In this document: in pieces, positions 60,939 to 64,000 of the stretch
Layout: each line of letters begins with the position of its first letter
How positions within the stretch are numbered: position 1 is the first letter of the stretch
Made by a program: the position numbers and the translations under genes
NCBI GenBank assembly: GCA_045661225.1
Contig: JAZRFF010000003.1
Coordinates: 124,001 to 188,000, forward strand
Length of the DNA stretch: 64,000 nucleotides
Direction of reading: 5' to 3'
Source of the DNA: HGM04593 sp045661225
GTDB taxonomy: Bacteria; Bacteroidota; Bacteroidia; Bacteroidales; Bacteroidaceae
The notes under the pieces: model-generated
Seen by the model: the letters and a program-made list of their open reading frames with translations, nothing else
Database searches by the model: none
Told to the model about the DNA's origin: nothing

Positions 60939-62105
60939 ATGTCTGAATTACATCACATTATAATACCCGCCTTGCTTGCTTTTTTAGGCACACTTTGGGT
61001 ACACCCCAAGGTACTCAAGATTGCAATATTAAAGAATCTGGTCGACAACCCCGACGCTCGAAAACTGCAGCGTAATCCCGTCCCCGTGATGGGTGGAATA
61101 GCCGTGTTTTTCGGTATTATCATTGGTTTGTGCAGTTCGCTGACAATGTTCAACAGCCCTAATTTGTTTATGCTTATTTCGGCAATGCTCATAATGCTGT
61201 ACATTGGAACCATCGACGACATTCTCGACCTTAGCCCGGCTATAAGATTCGCCATAGAGATACTTATAATTATGTGGCTTATGTACGTAAACAGTTCCTC
61301 AATCAATAATTTCTGGGGACTTTGGGGCTTGGGCACAATACCCGACTGGATATCCTGGCCTTTGACTATATTTGCCGCTGTAGGTATAATTAACGCCATA
61401 AACTTGATTGACGGCGTTAACGGCCTCTCTTCGGGTTTCTGCTTTATGGCATCGGTGCTGTTTGCAATATTATTCTATAGCACAGGCAATACAGTAATGT
61501 CGTCGTTATCAATATCGGCAGCAGGTGCAATTATACCATTCTTCCTGCATAATGTCTTTGGTTACAAGACCAGAATGTTCATTGGCGACGGCGGCACGTT
61601 GGTAATTGGCACTATGATGTCTATGTTCGTCATAAACATTCTGAGTTCAAATTCCCTTTGCACAACACTCGCGCTTAAAGGTTTCGGACTTGTACCTTTC
61701 ACACTCGCGGTCTTGTCGATTCCCGTATTTGACACCTTGCGAGTTATGTCTATGCGCATAATAAGAGGCACATCGCCTTTTCACCCCGACAAGACACACC
61801 TGCACCACATATTCCTTGAATTAGGCTTCTCACACATTGGAACAACATTCTCTATTCTGTCAATGAATTTGTTTATTGTTGCAGCGTGGTTTATATCGTA
61901 CAAATTAGGTGCATCGGTTGACATTCAGTTGTATATTGTACTTGCATTGAGCATATTAGCTACATTTGTATTCTACAAATTCGCAAGAAACAGAATAAAC
62001 AACAACAGCAAAGGCCTCAAGCGTCTTCAAAAAGTTGCCAAGGCACTTAATTTCGAGAAAAAAGGTATATGGCTTACAATCCAGCAACTGATTGACAAAC
62101 TTTAA
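60939..62105 (+). CDS. Undecaprenyl-phosphate sugar-1-phosphate transferase (WecA/TagO/MraY family)
   Basis: 388 residues from the ATG at 60939. A polytopic membrane enzyme (about ten or eleven helices) that attaches GlcNAc-1-phosphate or similar to a lipid carrier to start surface polysaccharide or O-antigen synthesis. Motifs are RNPVPVMGGIAVFFG, YIGTIDDILDL, the catalytic NLIDGVNGLSSG, RMFIGDGGTLVIGT and DKTHLHHIFLELGF. The asparagine in DGVNG rather than DGLDG is common in this phylum. The C-terminal hydrophilic tail (about 355-388) is normal. The nearby guanylyltransferase suits a glycan role. Confidence 0.93.
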   Translation: MSELHHIIIPALLAFLGTLWVHPKVLKIAILKNLVDNPDARKLQRNPVPVMGGIAVFFGIIIGLCSSLTMFNSPNLFMLISAMLIMLYIGTIDDILDLSPAIRFAIEILIIMWLMYVNSSSINNFWGLWGLGTIPDWISWPLTIFAAVGIINAINLIDGVNGLSSGFCFMASVLFAILFYSTGNTVMSSLSISAAGAIIPFFLHNVFGYKTRMFIGDGGTLVIGTMMSMFVINILSSNSLCTTLALKGFGLVPFTLAVLSIPVFDTLRVMSMRIIRGTSPFHPDKTHLHHIFLELGFSHIGTTFSILSMNLFIVAAWFISYKLGASVDIQLYIVLALSILATFVFYKFARNRINNNSKGLKRLQKVAKALNFEKKGIWLTIQQLIDKL

Positions 62106-62121
62106 TTTCACATAAACAAAA

Positions 62122-62153
62122 AGCAGCGGGGAACCACACGACTCTCCGCTGCT
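62122..62153. terminator. Shared terminator between the WecA-like and DUF5103 genes
   Basis: AGCAGCGGGGA pairs with TCTCCGCTGCT (11 pairs, one wobble) around a ten-base loop; weak T-tail on the plus strand. The rest of the gap to 62228 carries a G-rich run (62185-62194) with no assigned role. Confidence 0.7.
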
Positions 62154-62227
62154 ATTTGTTATTCAGCAACTACAAAAGAAAAAAAGGGAGGGGGGATTCT
62201 CTGACGACACGCAAGCAAGAACAGCCA

Positions 62228-63481
62228 TCAATCGCGTTCAAGACTATACCCTACACGTTGTACCCCCACAAGTTTATCGTAGCGTTCACCTACCGCCCTG
62301 TGGTATATATATATAAGGTACTCATTTTCAGTATTATAAAAATCGCCCTCAGAGTGCACCTGAAGAGCTTTGTCCGAACCACGAGGCAACCATACATACA
62401 TATAGTTATACACCCCTAATTTTATAAGCTGCGTTGTGTGATAATACCCTTCGACAGCATCATACTCAAGCTTTGAAAGTTCCGTAAAACGGTTACCGCA
62501 CAACTCTCCAAGAAGAAAATAATCGCCCCCTTGGCGATACGGCGCCTCAAAAGCAAAATGTGCATAAACATAATCAGCCTCAATAGATTCGCCCCACCCT
62601 TCCACGGTATTCACAAAGTAGCGTCCATTCTCATCGTAGTAGTTTGAATGCGCTCTACGAGGCTTGTCAACATAGAGCAGTGCGTGATACTCGCCATCTT
62701 GCAGAATAACCTCTTCAACATTCATCGCAGGGGCATTCGGGTCGGTTATTTCAAAACGACGATACTCATTGCCGGCATCAAAGATAAGAGCCTCGTTATA
62801 GACATACTCTAATTTATCGGCCGTAATATATGTAGGCTTTATTCCGCTGACAACATTATCGGTACGACTATTCTGAACAACCACAGCCTTCACATCGCTC
62901 GACGGCGAAGCTATGGAATAACCCGAGTAATCGACCACAAACGAGAGTTGCTGCTTGCTTTCATTGAGCGAGACATCGGTATTTCCACTGACTTTTGCCA
63001 TTATACCGACTTTGGGGTCAACAACAGCAAATGTAAACAGAGCCACCGGGGCATCATCACCAGCCTCTTCGTCAAAAAGTTCTACTTTATAGTTACCGGA
63101 CGCCTTTAGAGCGACATTCTCATTGGGCAGCGTGAAACTGTAGTGCGTATAAAGCACTGTCGTGTTGTGAGAATTCTCCCAATCCTCAACAACAACATCG
63201 TTAAAGCCATCAATGTAATCTATCGGGTGTAAATCCGACGGTGTCCAATCGGCGTTACAATGGGTTATACGATAAAAATAGCGACGATAGGTGTGCGACA
63301 TCTCGTCGAAAGAAAAAAGCAACCGGTCATCACCACCCAAAAGCATCACCGGTGCAGCGTCCCAAACACCGTTAAGTTCCATTCGCACCGAGCGAATGTC
63401 CGGACAGAGAGAATGCGCCATTTGCGCACTGCACACAAACGGGGCAATAAAGAAAAATATCCCAAACAGTATTCTGAGCAT
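62228..63481 (-). CDS. DUF5103 domain-containing secreted protein
   Basis: 417 residues from the ATG at 63481 (MLRILFGIFFFIAPFVCSAQ), which begins a clean signal peptide. The start is set by the promoter box at 63502-63509: Met codons at 63514 and 63490 lie upstream of or right at the expected message start. The N-terminal half holds PVMLLGGDDRLLFSFDEM, YRRYFYRITHCNADWTPSDL and DYIDGFND, typical of DUF5103, an exported Bacteroidota family of unknown function with an immunoglobulin-like look. No enzymatic motif was seen. Confidence 0.88.
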   Translation of the reverse strand: MLRILFGIFFFIAPFVCSAQMAHSLCPDIRSVRMELNGVWDAAPVMLLGGDDRLLFSFDEMSHTYRRYFYRITHCNADWTPSDLHPIDYIDGFNDVVVEDWENSHNTTVLYTHYSFTLPNENVALKASGNYKVELFDEEAGDDAPVALFTFAVVDPKVGIMAKVSGNTDVSLNESKQQLSFVVDYSGYSIASPSSDVKAVVVQNSRTDNVVSGIKPTYITADKLEYVYNEALIFDAGNEYRRFEITDPNAPAMNVEEVILQDGEYHALLYVDKPRRAHSNYYDENGRYFVNTVEGWGESIEADYVYAHFAFEAPYRQGGDYFLLGELCGNRFTELSKLEYDAVEGYYHTTQLIKLGVYNYMYVWLPRGSDKALQVHSEGDFYNTENEYLIYIYHRAVGERYDKLVGVQRVGYSLERD

Positions 63482-63501
63482 TTTACACATATAATTATTG
63501 G

Positions 63502-63509
63502 CGAAGATA
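63502..63509 (-). promoter_or_regulatory. -7 promoter box of the DUF5103 gene
   Basis: The minus strand reads TATCTTCG, one base off TAnnTTTG, 20 bases upstream of the chosen ATG. Confidence 0.45.
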
Positions 63510-63568
63510 AGCATTTAAAAAGAATATTGTTATATATTTACATAATTTAAGTTCAACAGTTGCAGGCA

Positions 63569-64000
63569 ATGAGATTATTTACAATCATAGTGCTATTCAC
63601 ACTCTATTCGGGCACCGCAAATGCCCAGGATATTGTATACACCCCCTGCGACAGTATATTCATTGAAAACCTTATTGCCCGAGTATCTGAAAAAGAGTTC
63701 CATTCGTCGCAAGAACGCATCATAGCCATTGCCGAGTCATTCATCGACAGAGAATACGTTGCAGGCACACTTGACAAAAGCACTAAAGAGACACTGTACA
63801 TCAGCACAACAGAATTCGACTGCACTACATTCATAGAGACTGTTCTCGCCGTTACTATGAGCGTCGAAAAGGGAGAAAGAAGCTTTGGTGAATTCTGCAA
63901 CAACCTCGAAACGACACGCTACCGCGAGGGGTGCAGAAGCGGTTACGACAGCCGTCTGCACTATTTTACCTGGTGGGTCGATGACAATACAAAGAAAGGG
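63569..64000 (+). CDS. DUF1460 (N-acetylmuramoyl-L-alanine amidase-like) protein, 3' truncated
   Basis: The frame opens at ATG 63569 and runs off the window end, giving 144 residues. The signal peptide reads MRLFTIIVLFTLYSGTANAQ. The body contains IIAIAESFIDREYVAGTLD and the family signature TTEFDCTTFIETVLAV with the likely catalytic cysteine (Cys92), followed by LETTRYREGC. DUF1460 proteins are NlpC/P60-like peptidoglycan amidases or recycling enzymes acting in the periplasm. It diverges from the DUF5103 gene. Confidence 0.88.
   Translation, partial: MRLFTIIVLFTLYSGTANAQDIVYTPCDSIFIENLIARVSEKEFHSSQERIIAIAESFIDREYVAGTLDKSTKETLYISTTEFDCTTFIETVLAVTMSVEKGERSFGEFCNNLETTRYREGCRSGYDSRLHYFTWWVDDNTKKG

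Noticed and set aside
1..64000. CRISPR arrays, insertion sequences, prophage or defence islands
   Set aside because: No regularly spaced repeats, transposase or integrase motifs, or known defence genes were found; gene content and spacing look like stable chromosomal core.

Overview
The window looks like a chromosomal segment of a gut-type Bacteroidales (phylum Bacteroidota); I cannot name the genus. The evidence is Bacteroidota-specific families (SusC/RagA and SusD/RagB pair, PorQ, DUF4421, DUF3332, DUF5103, DUF1460, a Porin_10-like barrel, a DAHP synthase/chorismate mutase fusion), promoter boxes of the Bacteroides type (TAnnTTTG) in front of many transcription units, and few recognisable Shine-Dalgarno sequences. 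No rRNA, tRNA, CRISPR array, insertion sequence, prophage or integrase was seen. Most of the window is core genome.

Layout. 1-3.4 kb: end of an outer-membrane barrel gene, a Gfo/Idh/MocA oxidoreductase and a DUF4421 protein. 3.4-6.3 kb (minus): a FadL-type barrel preceded by an aromatic-rich secreted protein. 6.4-11.7 kb (minus): ilvD-ilvB-ilvN-ilvC, headed by a probable leader-peptide attenuator. 11.8-17.5 kb (minus): a tightly packed six-gene run of polyprenyl diphosphate synthase, unknown protein, TatD nuclease, DAHP synthase/chorismate mutase, and BtuF-like and BtuC-like transporter parts. 17.6-22.3 kb: TonB (minus), then porQ, cmk, ispH and pfkA (plus). 22.3-27.3 kb (minus): meaB and 5-formyl-THF cyclo-ligase, DUF3332, and a flippase-like protein with pepD. 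27.5-30.9 kb (plus): rsmA, mgtE and a secreted alpha/beta hydrolase. 31-38 kb (plus): a SusC/SusD operon with two further lipoproteins (a metallopeptidase-like protein without its zinc motif, and a thioredoxin-like protein). 38.3-42.5 kb (plus): a secreted protein with a type IX-like C-terminal tail, and a DUF349 protein. 42.6-47.4 kb (minus): SLC13 permease, sigma-54 activator, lptE, TPR-like protein, secG. 47.6-52.1 kb (plus): a very large TamB-like protein with no normal start codon. 52.1-55.1 kb (minus): rarA and fhs. 55.3-59.5 kb (plus): glycosyltransferase, glnS, TPR protein. 59.6-64 kb: mannose-1-phosphate guanylyltransferase (minus), WecA-like transferase (plus), DUF5103 (minus), and a truncated DUF1460 amidase (plus).

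The common themes are envelope biogenesis (LptE, TamB, SecG, WecA-like, guanylyltransferase, PorQ), TonB-dependent uptake (TonB, SusC/SusD, BtuC/BtuF), and central metabolism (branched-chain and aromatic amino acids, folate one-carbon units, isoprenoids, glycolysis). The points most worth a second look are the ilv attenuator, the missing start codon of the TamB-like gene next to a promoter-associated repeat that recurs at 27.4 kb, the degenerate metallopeptidase-like lipoprotein beside SusC/SusD, and several perfect palindromes with no loop used as terminators, one of which overlaps the end of a gene. I found no clearly new defence or mobile system.
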